A stretch of 64,000 nucleotides of DNA from CAWAYH01 sp963786195. GTDB taxonomy: Bacteria > Acidobacteriota > Vicinamibacteria > Vicinamibacterales > 2-12-FULL-66-21. The stretch lies in contig CAWAYH010000011.1 in NCBI GenBank assembly GCA_963786195.1, positions 124,001 through 188,000 of the forward strand, read 5' to 3'. A model generated the notes under the pieces. It saw only the letters and a program-made list of their open reading frames with translations. It ran no database searches and was not told where the DNA came from. This document shows, one piece after another, positions 44,477 to 57,400 of this stretch (its first letter is position 1; each line of letters opens with the position of its first letter). The translations under genes were made by a program, and so were the position numbers.

Positions 44477-44875
44477 ATGATTATGCTTCGTCACATGACA
44501 CTCGGTCGCGTGGCTGCGCTGGCAGGCCTGGCTCTCGGTGTGATGGCGGTCAACGTCGCCATCAGCATCCTATACATGGTCGTTTACGGTCACGTGATCG
44601 ACCCCGGTCACGAGCAGGCATACTACGAAGCCCACGTCAGGGTCGCCGCGCCATACTGCAGCATTGTCGCGGGCATCCCGCTCATGTTCCTGGTTGGCTG
44701 GTGGGTGGGCCTGCGGCCCGCCATTGTCGTCTGGCTGGTCTACGCCTTTGTTGACGTCGCCACTCTTGCGGCATGGGGACCGACGTTGAGAGCCGGCGCT
44801 CTCGTTGCCGTCTCGTCGCTCACCAAGCTCGCGTCCGCCTGTCTGGGTGCGCTCGCCGCCAGCTGGCGGGCCTGA
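44477..44875 (+). CDS. Small four-helix membrane protein
   Basis: About 132 residues with hydrophobic segments at about 11-33, 58-75, 79-97 and 105-125; ATGs at 44477, 44483 and 44495 are all possible. I do not recognise the family. Its position, divergent from and 40 bases away from the AraC-type gene, suggests it is regulated by that protein. It could be an efflux or sensing partner, but nothing in the sequence proves it. Confidence 0.6.
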   Translation: MIMLRHMTLGRVAALAGLALGVMAVNVAISILYMVVYGHVIDPGHEQAYYEAHVRVAAPYCSIVAGIPLMFLVGWWVGLRPAIVVWLVYAFVDVATLAAWGPTLRAGALVAVSSLTKLASACLGALAASWRA

Positions 44876-44887
44876 GGCGTTGCGCTC

Positions 44888-44930
44888 ATCCCCCGAACTA
44901 CCGAACCGACACCGAACCCCACTACCTCTG
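44888..44930. repeat. Degenerate CCGAACC array
   Basis: Between convergent genes the sequence repeats CCGAAC-type units (CCCCCGAACTACCGAACCGACACCGAACCCC), the same unit type as at 15361-15422. No gene is present. Confidence 0.5.
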
Positions 44931-44934
44931 CCCT

Positions 44935-45735
44935 TCACACTCCCTTCAGTCCCTTGCAAATACTGCGGAAGCGCATGGGGTTGCCGTGGTCCTGCAGCCG
45001 CAGCGGGCCGGTGGGGCCGTGCGGCTGGTAGGCCGCGAGCGCGCGGTGGACGGTTGCGCCGAGGATGGCCCGATGGTCCTGGACGAGCACGCCGTTGTGG
45101 ATCACCGTCGCGTACGCCGGCGTTTCGAGCGCGCCGTTCTTGAAGCGCGGCGCGGTGAAGGCGATGTCGAACGTCTGCCATTCACCCGGCCTGCGGGACG
45201 CATTGACCAGCGGCGGATACTGACCGTAGATCGCGCCGGCCTGGCCGTCGGGATACGTCGGATTCTCGAAGCTGTCGAGGATCTGGATTTCGTACAGCCC
45301 CATCAGGAAGGCGCCGCTGTTGCCGCGGCCCTGGCCGTCGCCTGACGCGGGCGTCGGCGTCGCGAACTCGAGGTGCAGCTGGCAGTCGCCGAACTGCTGC
45401 TTCGTCTCGAGCGTGCCTGACTTCGGCGTGACGACCATCACGTCGTTCTCGATCTTCCACTGCGCCGGCTTGCCTCCCTCGTGCTGCCACGCCGAGAGAT
45501 CCTTGCCGTTGAAGAGCACGATCGCGTCGGACGGCGCGGCGCCAGGCGTCGTGACGGGCCCGGGCGTCACGACGCGCGGCTGGGGGCGCGTGCCATCGTG
45601 GACGTGCCACTTGCCGCCCGGCAGGAACGGCGTGTCCTGATAGCCGAGCGACGGCTTCTGCTGGTTCTGGGCATTGGCCGCCACGATGGCGAGTACGAAA
45701 GCAAGTAGCGCGATGGTCAACCCTGAGCGCTTCAT
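44935..45735 (-). CDS. DUF1080 (3-keto-disaccharide hydrolase) protein, copy 2
   Basis: The 266-residue protein has a signal peptide (MKRSGLTIALLAFVLAIVAA) and a DUF1080 domain: AIVLFNGKDLSAWQHEGGKP, WKIENDVMVVTPKSGTLETK, FGDCQLHLEFATP, GNSGAFLMGLYEIQILDSFE and WQTFDIAFTAPRF. Compared with copy 1 it lacks the N-terminal extra domain. ATG 45735 has AAGGTG upstream; an ATG at 45759 overlaps the stop of the MFS gene (ATGA) and is an alternative. The frame is intact. Confidence 0.9.
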   Translation of the reverse strand: MKRSGLTIALLAFVLAIVAANAQNQQKPSLGYQDTPFLPGGKWHVHDGTRPQPRVVTPGPVTTPGAAPSDAIVLFNGKDLSAWQHEGGKPAQWKIENDVMVVTPKSGTLETKQQFGDCQLHLEFATPTPASGDGQGRGNSGAFLMGLYEIQILDSFENPTYPDGQAGAIYGQYPPLVNASRRPGEWQTFDIAFTAPRFKNGALETPAYATVIHNGVLVQDHRAILGATVHRALAAYQPHGPTGPLRLQDHGNPMRFRSICKGLKGV

Positions 45736-45755
45736 GGGTGTCACCTTCTTGGTTT

Positions 45756-46980
45756 TCATGACCTCGATACACCAGGTGCACTCGGATCGTGCCGTGGCCG
45801 GAACATCAGCGCGAACACCACGAACACCACCGCTGCCCCCGCGGCTGGCACCATCCAGATGCGCGCGCCAGTCGTGCACGCCGTCGGACAGGCGGTACGC
45901 GTCGACGACGCGGCCCGAGACGAAGGCGCCGATGAAGTAGCCGACGCCGTTGGTGACGAAGTTCAGGAAGCCCTGCGCCGCGGCGCGGATCTTCTCGCCC
46001 GCCTGCTGATCGGTGTAGATCTGGCCGCTGACGAAGAAGAAGTCGTAGCAGATGCCGTGCAGCAGGATGCCGACGTAGATCAGCCACATGCCGGCGCCGG
46101 CATCGCCGAAGCCGAACGCGAGGTAGCGCAGCGCCCAGGCCAGCATGCCGATCGAGCATGATCTTCTTGATGCCCGAGCCGCGCGCAGCATCGCCGGCAG
46201 CAGCAGCATGAAGACGATCTCGCTCATCTGGCCGAACGTCTGGATGAACGCCGGCTCCGGCGCGCCGATCTCGTTCAGGAACGCGTTGGTGAACGCGTAG
46301 TAGAACTGCAGCGGGATGCAGAGCAGGAACGATCCGACCACGAACACCGCGAACGCCGCGGTCCTTCAGCAGGTGCAGCGCGTCGAGGCCGAGCGCGTCG
46401 CGCACCGAGAACGGCGCGCCGGCGGCCTTCGGCGGCGTGTGCGGCAGCGCGAGCGAGAACAGCGCCCATCACCACCGACGCGCCGGCGGCCAGCTGCATC
46501 GGCAGCGCCAGCGCGTCGGCCTTCAGCACCTTGCCGACGATGATGCCGGCGACGATCCAGCCGATCGTGCCGAGCACGCGGATGACGGGGAAGTCGCGCG
46601 CCGGGTTCTTGACGTGGTGGAACGCCACCGAGTTGGTGAGCGACAGCGTCGGCATGTAGCAGAGCGCGTAGAGCGATCAGCAGCGGATAGAACGACGCCC
46701 ACTCGGTCTGCGTGCGAGACCAGCCACATCAGCACCGCGCCGGCCAGGTGCAGGATGGCCAGCAGCTTCTCGGACGCGAAGAACCGATCGGCGACGATGC
46801 CCAGGAAGAACGGCGAGACCAGCGCGGCGATCGCCGTCGCGCCGTAGGCGAGCGCCGATCTGCGCGCCGGAGAAGCTGCAGCGTCTGCCCGAGGTACGTG
46901 CCCATCGTGACGAACCACGACCCCCAGATGAAGTACTGGAGGAACATCATCGCGGACAGCCGCGTGCGCACACCTTCCAT
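45756..46980 (-). CDS. MFS transporter of the nucleoside:H+ symporter type (frameshifted)
   Basis: About 408 residues with 12 predicted helices: MMFLQYFIWGSWFVTMGTYL, then YGATAIAALVSPFFLGIVAD, FPVIRVLGTIGWIVAGIIVG, YYAFTNAFLNEIGAPEPAFI and GICYDFFFVSGQIYTDQ. This matches the NupG/XapB-like nucleoside symporter branch, which in Acidobacteria often lies in sugar-degradation loci. GAGAGG precedes ATG 46980. Shifts lie near 46865, 46715, 46465, 46360, 46155 and 45825. Its stop overlaps the upstream ATG of DUF1080 copy 2. Confidence 0.78.
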
Positions 46981-47005
46981 CGAATCCTCTCGTGAAGTGC
47001 GTCCC

Positions 47006-47024
47006 TGGGCTCTGGGCTCTGGCA
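47006..47024. repeat. Short TGGGCTC heptad array
   Basis: Two exact TGGGCTC units and a third partial one, the same unit type as the longer array at 61427-61468. It lies between the MFS gene start and the isomerase gene stop. Confidence 0.5.
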
Positions 47025-47026
47025 GT

Positions 47027-47935
47027 TCAGCCCGTCAGCGCCTTCCTGCAGTACTCAAGACACCGCCGTACTTCCGCGATGGTGTCCGTGTCTCTCGTAC
47101 TCGTATTCGATCTGGGCCGGGATGTCCCAGCGGCGATCGCGAAGACGCTGCAGCACCGCGACGATGGGCGAGTCGCCTTCGCCGAAGGGGACGTTTGGCG
47201 CCCTGGTCGCGCTTGCGATCCTTGATGTGCAGCGACACGATGCGGTCGTGATGCTTGTCGAGGTAGTCGACCGCGTCGAAGTTCGCGGCCGTGAAGTGGC
47301 CGACGTCGAGGTTGATCGCGATCATGTCCGACGCGCCGCTCATCGCCTTGGCGAAGTCGTCTGGCGTGGCGAACTCGTTCGGCGCGATGACGTGAGTGGT
47401 TGTGCATGCCGACGCGGATACGAAACTCCCTGGCGACCGGTCGACGCGCGACACGACGCCGATGTTGGCGACGAGGCGGTGATCACGTTGACGCCGAGCG
47501 CCCGCGCCATCTCGAAGCCGCGCCGGATTTCCTCGTCCGTGAAGTCGTCCTGGAAGCTGAGGTTGTAGGCCGTCAGCGTGACGCCGGCGGCGTCGAACTT
47601 CTCGCGGATCTCGTCGAAACAGATCGAGCGGCACCGTCAGCCGCCACTTGCGCAGCGCCTCGCGCCGGTCCGCGCGGCCCGCGCCGGCGGGGCGTCGATG
47701 CGCTCGCGGTCTCGATATGGTCCTGCCAGAGCTCGCAGAAGGCGAGGCCGACGGTCTGCATCGAGCTGATGACCTCGTCTAGTGGACGATCGCGAAAACT
47801 GTAGCTCTGCGATCCGAGCCGGACGCCGGCGACCGTCGAATCCGGCTTCTGCGCGCGAACGGCGGCGCCCAGCGGTCCGGCCACGAGGCTTCCGACAACC
47901 AGGCCGTTCCACGTGCGGCGGGTCATTTTCTGCAT
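47027..47935 (-). CDS. Exported TIM-barrel isomerase/epimerase, copy 2 (frameshifted)
   Basis: About 303 residues. The N-terminus MTRRTWNGLVVGSLVAGPLG looks like a twin-arginine signal. The barrel then reads VRLGSQSYSFRDRPLDEVI, GVTLTAYNLSFQDDFTDEEI, GFEMARALGVNVITASS, IAINLDVGHFTAANFD, IVSLHIKDRK and VRRCLEYCRKALTG. This is the xylose-isomerase-like fold of copy 1 but exported. Breaks occur near 47705, 47625, 47480, 47400, 47200 and 47095. Divergent from Gfo/Idh/MocA copy 2. Confidence 0.78.
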
Positions 47936-48051
47936 GAGTGGTCTCCGAAAGCCTGCGTATTACATCACGATCGCGCGAGTTTTCCGCAAGCCGCTTTGGC
48001 GGTAGAATGCCGCCGGACGTTACGCCACGCGGACGATCAGGGGGAGCATCG

Positions 48052-49669
<1,618 letters not shown>

Positions 49670-49690
49670 AATCAGCGTCGTGAGCTACGC

Positions 49691-49714
49691 GCCGACGGCT
49701 CTCTGGCCGTCGGC
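49691..49714. terminator. Bidirectional hairpin between convergent genes
   Basis: GCCGACGG and CCGTCGGC form a perfect 8-bp stem around an 8-base loop, midway between the convergent stops at 49669 and 49730. No T-run follows, so it is either a weak terminator or an RNA 3'-end stabiliser. Confidence 0.45.
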
Positions 49715-49729
49715 ACGCCGGCGCAGAAC

Positions 49730-52700
49730 CTATCTCTCATTCAGCCAAACATCCTGCAGCACTGTCACTGACTTAGTCACTTTCTTGCCAGCGACGTCGA
49801 GCGTGACGACGTAGGTTCCGGCGTCGACGCCTGCGCCGCCGCCTCCGCGTCCGCCACCACCACCTCCGCCGCCACCACCGCGGCCGCCTTCCTGACCGGG
49901 CGGCGGGTCACGCTGCAGGTTCCACTGCACGCGGTTGATGCCCGCGTTCTTCGTGCCATCGAGCGTGCGAACGGTGCGGCCCGTTGCGTCGGCGATCGTG
50001 ATTTTCACGTCGCCTGTTGCCGCGGACTTCAGGTAGTAGTGAATCGCGGCGCCGCGCTGCGCGTTCTCGCCGATGAAGTGCTTCTGGCCGGCGATCTGCT
50101 GGCTGCCCTGCAGATCGTTCAGCCATGCGACGGGCGGGCGGATGTCGAGCAGCGCGACGTCCTGCGACGTCACGGCATCGGTCATCTGCTGCAGCGCCGT
50201 GATGTCGTCGAGGATGAAGACGCTGCGGGCGTGCGTCGCGACGATCAGGTCGTTGTCACGCGGGTGGATCAGGATGTCGTCGACCCGCGCCGTCGGCAGG
50301 TTCGGCATGAACTTCTGCCAGCCCTTGCCGCCGTTGGTGGAGATGTAGAGCCCGAACTCCGTGCCGACGTAGAGCAGGTTCCGGTTCTTCGGATCCTCGC
50401 GTACGACCTGGACGTTGCCGGACGGCGGCAGGTCGCTGACGATGCTCTGCCACGACTTGCCGTAGTCGCGCGTCACGTAGAGATACGGCTTCAGGTCGTC
50501 GTCTCGATGGCCGTCCACCGAAACGTACGCCGTGGCCGCGTCGAAGTGCGACGCGTCGATCCGCGAGATCCAGTACATGTGATTGGCCGGAAGCCCGGTG
50601 ATGTTCTTGCCGACTTCGGTGAACGTCACGCCGCCGTCGCGGCTGACCTGCACGTTCCCATCGTCGGTGCCGGCCCAGACGACGCCTGGAAGGACTGGCG
50701 ATTCAGAGAGCGAGATGACGGTGCTGTAGGCCGTCACGCCGTCGTTTTTCGACAGCATCGTGCGATCGCCCGCGATGCCCATCATCGCGATCTTGCTGCG
50801 ATCGACCTGCTTCGTCAGGTCCTCGCTGGCCATCCACGTGTCACCGCGATTGAGCGACCGGAACACCCGGTTGCCACCGAGCCAGATCATGCTCGGGTTG
50901 TGCGGCGAGAGCGCGAACGGCGTGTTCCAGTTGAAGCGATACTGGTCGCCCTGAGTGGCGTTGAGCACGTTGGGCTGCCCGCCGCGGCCACCGCCGCCTC
51001 CCTCCTGCGGCGGCGCGGCTTCGGGATCCGCCGGTGCCGTGGGTGCGGCGGGTGCAGCAGGTGCGCCGCCACCTCGGCCTCCGCGTCCGCCGCCGCCCGG
51101 GGCGACGGGGCGAATGCTGCGGGACTGACCGGTTCGCAGGTCGTAGCGATTCGTGGCGCCGTTCTGTGACTCGGTGTAGACGATGTTGTAGTCGGTGGGA
51201 TCCGCGGCGGTCTGGAACCCGTCGCCGCCGCCGATGCTGAACCAGTCGGAGTTCATGATGCCGCCGCCGCCGCGTCCGCCGCGCTTGGCGCTCGGCCCGC
51301 CCCAGCTGCCGTTGTCCTGCAGACCCACGTAGACGTAGTAGGGCCGGCGCATGTCGGCGCTGACCCAGTAAGGGAGCGCGGTCGCCATCGTGTTGACGAA
51401 GTCCCACGTCCGGCCCTGGTCCCAGCTGATGTTGAGGCCGCCGTCGTTGCCGATCAGCAGATGCCGGGGGTTCTTCGGATCGACCCAGATGGCGTGCTGA
51501 TCGACGTGGCCGGGCGACGCGTGCCCCCCGCCGTTATCCAGCGTGGCGAATGTTTTTCCGCCGTCGAGCGACTTGGCGACCGGCAGCCCTGCGACATAGA
51601 TGGTCTTGTCGTTGCTGGGATCGACGCGCAGCTGGCTGAAGTACATCGGACGCGAGTTGCAGTTGCTGATGTGCAGCCAGCCCGCACCTTTGTTGTCGGA
51701 TCGGAAGATCCCGCCGCTGCGGATGTTGAGGGGCGGAACCGTGCGCGGTTCCTGCTGCTGCTCGCCACCGCGTCCGCCGAAGCCCTTGTTCGGGCCTGCG
51801 TTGTTGCACCACTCGTAGCCGCCGCCACGTCCACCGCCGCCCCCGCCACCGCCACCTCCACCACCGCCGCCTCCGCCCCGAGGCGTTGCCGGCTGGTTGT
51901 CCTCACCCGCTTCGATCTGCACGTAGACGACGTTGGGATTCGACTTCGAGACGTCGAGCGCGATCCGACCGTAGGTCCCGGGCGGCAAGCCGTTGCCCGT
52001 GAGCTTCGTCCACGTCTTGCCGGCATCGGTGGTCTTCCAGAGGCCGCTGCCCGGTCCGCCGCCGTTGAAGCAGCACCCGCTGCGGCGCCGCTGATAGCTT
52101 GCCGCATACAGGATGTTGCTGTTCGCGGGATCCATCGCGATGTCCGTGAACCCGGTGTGCTCGTCGATGAACTTCACCAGGTCCCACGTCTTGCCGCCGT
52201 CAGTCGTCTTGTAGACGCCGCGCTCCTTGTTCGGCCCGAAGAGGTGGCCGAGCGCGGCGACATAGACCGTCTCCGGATTCTTCGGATCGATCAGAATCCG
52301 CGCGATGGTCTGCGTCTCTCTCAGGCCGACGTGCGAGAACGTCTTGCCGCCATCGGTGGTCTTGTACATGCCGTCGCCAAATGACGACGTCTGGCGGTTG
52401 TTCTGCTCGCCGGTGCCGACATAGACGATGTTCGGGTTGGTCGGGTGGATCGCGATGTCGCCGATCGACGCGGTGCCGTACTCCTCGAACACCGGCAGGA
52501 ACGTCGTGCCGTTGTTGTCCGACTTGAAGACGCCGCCCGTCGCGTAGCCGAGATAGATGATGCTCGGGTCCGACTCGGAGACGGCGATGTCGTCGATGCG
52601 ACCGCCCATGCTCGCCGGGCCGATCGATCGAAACCGGAAGCCCGCAAGGAGAGGATCCTTGGACGCGTTGATGATGCGGCCCGCGCCGGCTCCGCCGCCC

Positions 52701-52786
52701 TGACCCTGCGAAGAGAGCGATGGACCGAACAGGCAGAGAATCATCAGCGGAATCGCGAGACGCACGAGACGCAGGCGTGTCTCCAT
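49730..52786 (-). CDS. Sortilin/BNR-repeat (VPS10-like) exoprotein, copy 1
   Basis: The intact 1018-residue secreted protein has a signal peptide (about 1-27), then a propeller of BNR/Asp-box type repeats such as TDGGKTFSHVGL, TTDGGKTWDLVKF, TDAGKTWTKLTG and DQGRTWDFVN. It opens with FRFRSIGPASMGGRIDDIAV, typical of the acidobacterial WD40/YVTN/BNR glycosyl-hydrolase-like family, and has a C-terminal beta-domain. Long glycine runs (more than 10 Gly near residue 310) and RGG-type linkers separate blades. Function unknown. GGAG precedes the ATG. Confidence 0.88.
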   Translation of the reverse strand: METRLRLVRLAIPLMILCLFGPSLSSQGQGGGAGAGRIINASKDPLLAGFRFRSIGPASMGGRIDDIAVSESDPSIIYLGYATGGVFKSDNNGTTFLPVFEEYGTASIGDIAIHPTNPNIVYVGTGEQNNRQTSSFGDGMYKTTDGGKTFSHVGLRETQTIARILIDPKNPETVYVAALGHLFGPNKERGVYKTTDGGKTWDLVKFIDEHTGFTDIAMDPANSNILYAASYQRRRSGCCFNGGGPGSGLWKTTDAGKTWTKLTGNGLPPGTYGRIALDVSKSNPNVVYVQIEAGEDNQPATPRGGGGGGGGGGGGGGGGRGGGYEWCNNAGPNKGFGGRGGEQQQEPRTVPPLNIRSGGIFRSDNKGAGWLHISNCNSRPMYFSQLRVDPSNDKTIYVAGLPVAKSLDGGKTFATLDNGGGHASPGHVDQHAIWVDPKNPRHLLIGNDGGLNISWDQGRTWDFVNTMATALPYWVSADMRRPYYVYVGLQDNGSWGGPSAKRGGRGGGGIMNSDWFSIGGGDGFQTAADPTDYNIVYTESQNGATNRYDLRTGQSRSIRPVAPGGGGRGGRGGGAPAAPAAPTAPADPEAAPPQEGGGGGRGGQPNVLNATQGDQYRFNWNTPFALSPHNPSMIWLGGNRVFRSLNRGDTWMASEDLTKQVDRSKIAMMGIAGDRTMLSKNDGVTAYSTVISLSESPVLPGVVWAGTDDGNVQVSRDGGVTFTEVGKNITGLPANHMYWISRIDASHFDAATAYVSVDGHRDDDLKPYLYVTRDYGKSWQSIVSDLPPSGNVQVVREDPKNRNLLYVGTEFGLYISTNGGKGWQKFMPNLPTARVDDILIHPRDNDLIVATHARSVFILDDITALQQMTDAVTSQDVALLDIRPPVAWLNDLQGSQQIAGQKHFIGENAQRGAAIHYYLKSAATGDVKITIADATGRTVRTLDGTKNAGINRVQWNLQRDPPPGQEGGRGGGGGGGGGGRGGGGAGVDAGTYVVTLDVAGKKVTKSVTVLQDVWLNER

Positions 52787-52865
52787 GAACTACTCCCTTT
52801 GCTTTTTCTTGACTGTCGTGTCCCCCCGAACGACGAGCTACGAGCTACGAACTCCGAGCGACGGG

Positions 52866-54457
52866 TTACATTGCGGCCCGCACCTTGTCGCCCGGTATCA
52901 GCACCGAGCCGATTGCGCCGCTTGTGCCGTCGCGGGCGACTACGCGCAGCTGATGGGCTGCAGGCTGTATCGGAATGGTCCGCGTGATGACGAGACCTTC
53001 GCGCTGCAGCTTGTCGTGTTGCTCGGCCGTCATGTTCACCGTCAGCGTCGTGTTCATGCTGACGACAGGCGGCCCCTGGGGCACCCCCTGAATAACCAGC
53101 AGATCGATCAGTCCGCTCCACCGTTCGCCGTTTTTTTCGAGCGTCAGGGTTGCGGGATCGATGCGCACGATGACGTCCACGCTGCCGGGGGCTGGCGCCG
53201 CCGGCTTCGCGAGCCTGACGTTGACTCCGACCGCCGTCGACTCGAGCGGGCTGGCCAGCGCCTGCTGCAAGGCTTCCTTGCCGCGAGCGTCGTCGCGCAC
53301 CGGTGTCGGCGTCGCCGCGTACCCCTTGCGGTAGCGAACGTCGACGCCCCGCCGTTTGACCTCGACCTTGAGCTGGTGGAACTTGCCGTCCCATTTGTTG
53401 TGCGGCCGGGTAGAAGCCGAGGACGTAGGTCACCCGTGAGTCATCGATCGCGCGCCGCATCGAGCCGGTCAAGTCGTTCGTGTTGTAGGTACGCGCGGCC
53501 GCCCGTCTCGTCCGCGACGAGCTCCATGACGTCCACGTTCGCCCCGGTACTCGAGAGGGTCGTAAACGTCTGCACCTTGTCAGCGGCCCGTCCGGCGAAC
53601 GCGCCGATCAGCCGGCGGGCATCGACCGGGTACATCGCGACGTTCGCTTCATTCAACGCCCGAAGACCGGGATTCAGATCGGACGCAACCGTGACAGGGT
53701 GCCGGAGTTGTTCACGACGGTGATGGGGAAGGCGGAGGAGATCCAGATCGAGGTTCTTCCGGCCGCGGACGCCTGCCAGATGACGCGCGATCGTCTGGAA
53801 GCCGTAGCTCGTGTGGGCCGCCCGATCCCTGACGAGGTCGGCCTCCCTCTGACGATCCACGCCCTGGAGCCACGCCAGCAATACCGGGTCGAGATTCTCG
53901 TCCGACACGCTCGTGTCGACGACGTCTTCGGTCGTCGCGACGGTATTCGACGTCCGCCCGCGGAAGCGGGCGAGCGCGCGCAGGAGCGAGCTGCTGTCGC
54001 TCGAAAAGTCGTGCAGGACGCGGATGTTGTCCGTCTCGTCGAGCACGTAGAGCCCGATGCGATCGGAAGGCTTGAGCTCCTGAACGAACTTGATCGCCTG
54101 TTCACGGACGGCGAGCTGATCTTCGATGCGCGTGTTCAGCTTGTCGATCAGGATGACGCTGACCGCAGCCGTCGCGACGCGGTTGCTGAAGCTGTTCGGC
54201 ATCGCCGCGGAATCCTCGACGAGCCTCGTCGCGCTCTCGGATTCCACGGAGAAGACTTCGATCGTCTGCTCCTTCCGGTCGTCGGTCACGCGGAAGTCGT
54301 CCTTCGTGAGGTCGGAGACGGGGTTCCGGTCCCGGTCCTGCACGACCACGTTGACCTGCACGAGCCGCGTCGCGACCCGAATCGGCTCGCGCTGCTGGGC
54401 TGCTACGATCATGCTCATCGCCACGCCGCCGACGATCAAGGCGCAGGCTGATCTCAT
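52866..54457 (-). CDS. VWFA-domain secreted protein, copy 2 (frameshifted)
   Basis: About 530 residues, with a signal peptide, then RVATRLVQVNVVVQDRDRNP and LTKDDFRVTDDRKEQTIEVF, the opening of the acidobacterial VWFA-related family, followed by VSVILIDKLNTRIEDQLA (VWA strand), DRIGLYVLDETDNIRVLHDF, VTYVLGFYPA, and a C-terminal beta-domain. Breaks lie near 53715, 53500 and 53405. AAGGAG precedes ATG 54457. It lies 31 bases after one sortilin-like gene and 79 bases before the other, all on one strand. Confidence 0.8.
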
Positions 54458-54488
54458 TTGTTTCTGCTCCTTCCCGCGATCAACAGGT

Positions 54489-57400
54489 TCATTGCTGGAG
54501 ACGTGTCACGGCGAATGTCTGCGACGCGCCGATCGGGGTGACGATGTCGCCGACCTGCTTGCCGAGCGACGCGCGATAGCGGCCGGGTTCGACGAGAGTG
54601 CCCTGATTGCCGCCGCGTCCGCCGCGGCCCCCGCCGCCGCCTCCTCCGCCCTGGCCGCCGCGTCGCCACCGCCCCGGCCCTGGACGTCGCCGGCTGCCGG
54701 AGGATCCGTTCTGAGATTCCACGTCACGCGACGCAGCCCCGTGGCGTTCTCGAGCTCCATCTTGCGGATCGGCTGACCGGCGTCGTTGAAGATCGTCAGC
54801 ACGAGCTTCGTGTCAGCCGGCAGCGCCTGGCGCAGGTGATACGTGAGCACCGCGCCGAACGGCGGGTTCTCCGCGCGCCAGAGTCCGGACAGCGGCGACA
54901 GCCCCGCGCTGCCCGCCGGCGCCATCCCCAGCTGATTGAAGAGATACGCGTCGCGCAGCGGGTAGAGACGTGCCTCGTCGGCGAGCGCAGCCGGCGATAC
55001 GTCCCTGAGCGCGCTGTAGTCGTCGAGCACGTAGAACCCGCGTCCGAACGTGCCGAGCACGAGATCGGTCTCGCGCCTCTGCACCGTCATGTCGCGAATC
55101 TGCGCCGGCGGCAGCCCGCCCTTCAGTTGTACCCACTGCTTGCCGCCGTCGAAGCTCGCGAACACGCCGAACTCGGTTCCGGCGAACAGCAGGTTGCCGT
55201 TGACGTGGTCCTGGATGATCGCCCACACGTCGTGGCGGTCCGGCAGGTTGCCGGTGATGTTCGTCCACGTCTTCCCGCGGTCCGCGCTCTTGACGATGTA
55301 GGGTTTGTAGTCGCCGCGCTGCCAGTTGTTGAGCGTTGCGAAGACGGTGTCGGCTTCGCGCGGCGAGGCGAACACGTCGGTGACGTAGGTCCACTGGGGT
55401 ACGCCCGGGAACTGCTCGACCTTGCGCCAGTTCTTCCCGCCGTCCTCGGTCACCTGCACGAGCCCGTCGTCGGTGCCCACGTAGATCAGCCCTTCGACGA
55501 GCGGTGATTCGTCGAGCGACACGATGTTGCTGAGCGGCGTCGTCGACGTATTGCGCGCGATCGAGTCGGCCGGCCACAGCTTGCCCATGATCGGGATTTC
55601 GTCGCGGTTCAGGTTCCGCGACAGATCGGGGCTGATGCGCGTCCAGGTGTCGCCGCGATCGTCAGTGCGATAGAGGAAGTTGCTGGCCCAGTACAGACGC
55701 CGCGGCGAATGCGGACTGATGATGTACGGCGTGTCCCAGTTCACGCGATCGCCGCCACCGCGCGTCCACCACCGCGACCTGCCTGCGCTCCCTGGGCACC
55801 TGCAGCGCCCTGCGGTGCGCCGGCGGCTGCGGCGCTCCAGCGCCCTCAGCGCCCCGCCCCTGCGGCGGCTGCGCGCCCATCTCGTCGTCGCCCCCCCGCC
55901 ACCGCCCCGGCCCGCGGCGACCGGCCGGATCGATCGCGATTCACCCGTGCGCAGGTTGTGCCGATTGATCCCGCCGTTCTGGGCCTGACCGTAGACGATC
56001 GTCGGATCGTCGGGATCGTTGCGGGACTGGAACCCGTCGCCGCCGTTGATGATGAACCAGTCGCTGGTGCGGACGCCGAGCCGACTCACGTTGCGCGAGG
56101 GTCCGCAGAACGAGAAGTTGTCCTGCGTCCCGCCGCAGACGTTGTAGAACGGCTTTGCGTTGTCGACCGAGAGCCGGTAGAACTGCGTGATCGGCAGGTT
56201 GGCGAAGAATCGCCAGGTCTTGCCCTCGTCGTACGACTCGTAGAGCCCGCCGTCGTTGCCGATCAGGATGTGGTGGCGGTCGGACGGATCGAACTCGACG
56301 GCGTGATGATCGACGTGGACGCCCGTCGTCTCGACGCCGGCCTGTCCCCACGTCTTGCCACCGTCCTTGCTCAGCTCCATGCTGACGTTGACCGACCAGA
56401 TCCAGTCCGCGCGATACGGGTCGACGAAGATCTCGTGGTAGTACTGCGCGCCGCCGCCACGATAGCAGTCATCGGTGGGCCCGCCGCCGCGGCCACCCTG
56501 TTCCTGCTCTTCTTCCTCTTCGTCCTCCGCGACTTCCTGAAGAGGAGGCTGCTGCTGCTGCACGAGCGGGGTCGAGACTACCGGCGCCGCTTCCAGTGCG
56601 TTTCCGGCGGGACGGCGGCGTCGGCTTGGCGCCGAGCGGCGCACACGGAGTGGGTGGAGGAGGCGCCGGGGCATTCGGATCGGCGCCACGGCCGCGCCGC
56701 CGCCTCCGCCGCCGCGTCCTCCGCCGAGGCTGCGGCCGATGCGCGTCCAGGAGTTGCCGCCATCATCCGATCGGAAGAATCCGGACTCCGGCCGCTTCGC
56801 GTCGATCAACGCAAAGACCGTCGCCGGATTCTTGCGCCCGTCGATCGCGAGCCCCGCGCGTCCCATGTCGCCGGTCGGCAGGCCCTTGGTGAGTTTCGTC
56901 CACGTCTTTCCCGCGTTGGTCGTCTTGAAGAGTCCGCCCTCGGGACCGCCGCCGATCATCTGGCCGACGTGACGCCGGCGCTGATACGCGGACGCGAAGA
57001 TGACATCCGGATTCCTCGGGTCGAACACGATGTCGCTGATGCCGGTGTCTTTGCTGATCGTCAGCACCGCCGTCCACGTCGCGCCGCCGTCCGTCGTCTT
57101 GTAGAGGCCGCGCTCGCCGCCTTCGGAGAAGAGCGGGCCCTGCGACGCGACGTACACGACGTTGGAGTTTCGCGGGTCGACCAGGATCTTGCCGATATGC
57201 TCCGACGCCGCAAGGCCGACGCGCTTCCACGTCTTGCCGGCGTCAGTAGACTTGTAGACCCCGTCACCGAAATGCGCGCTGCGCTGACTGGCGTTCTCGC
57301 CCGTGCCGAGCCACACGACGTTCGAGTCCTTGGGATCCACGACGACGCAGCACAGCGTGAACGACCCGCCATCGTCGAAAATCGGCTCGAACGTGATGCC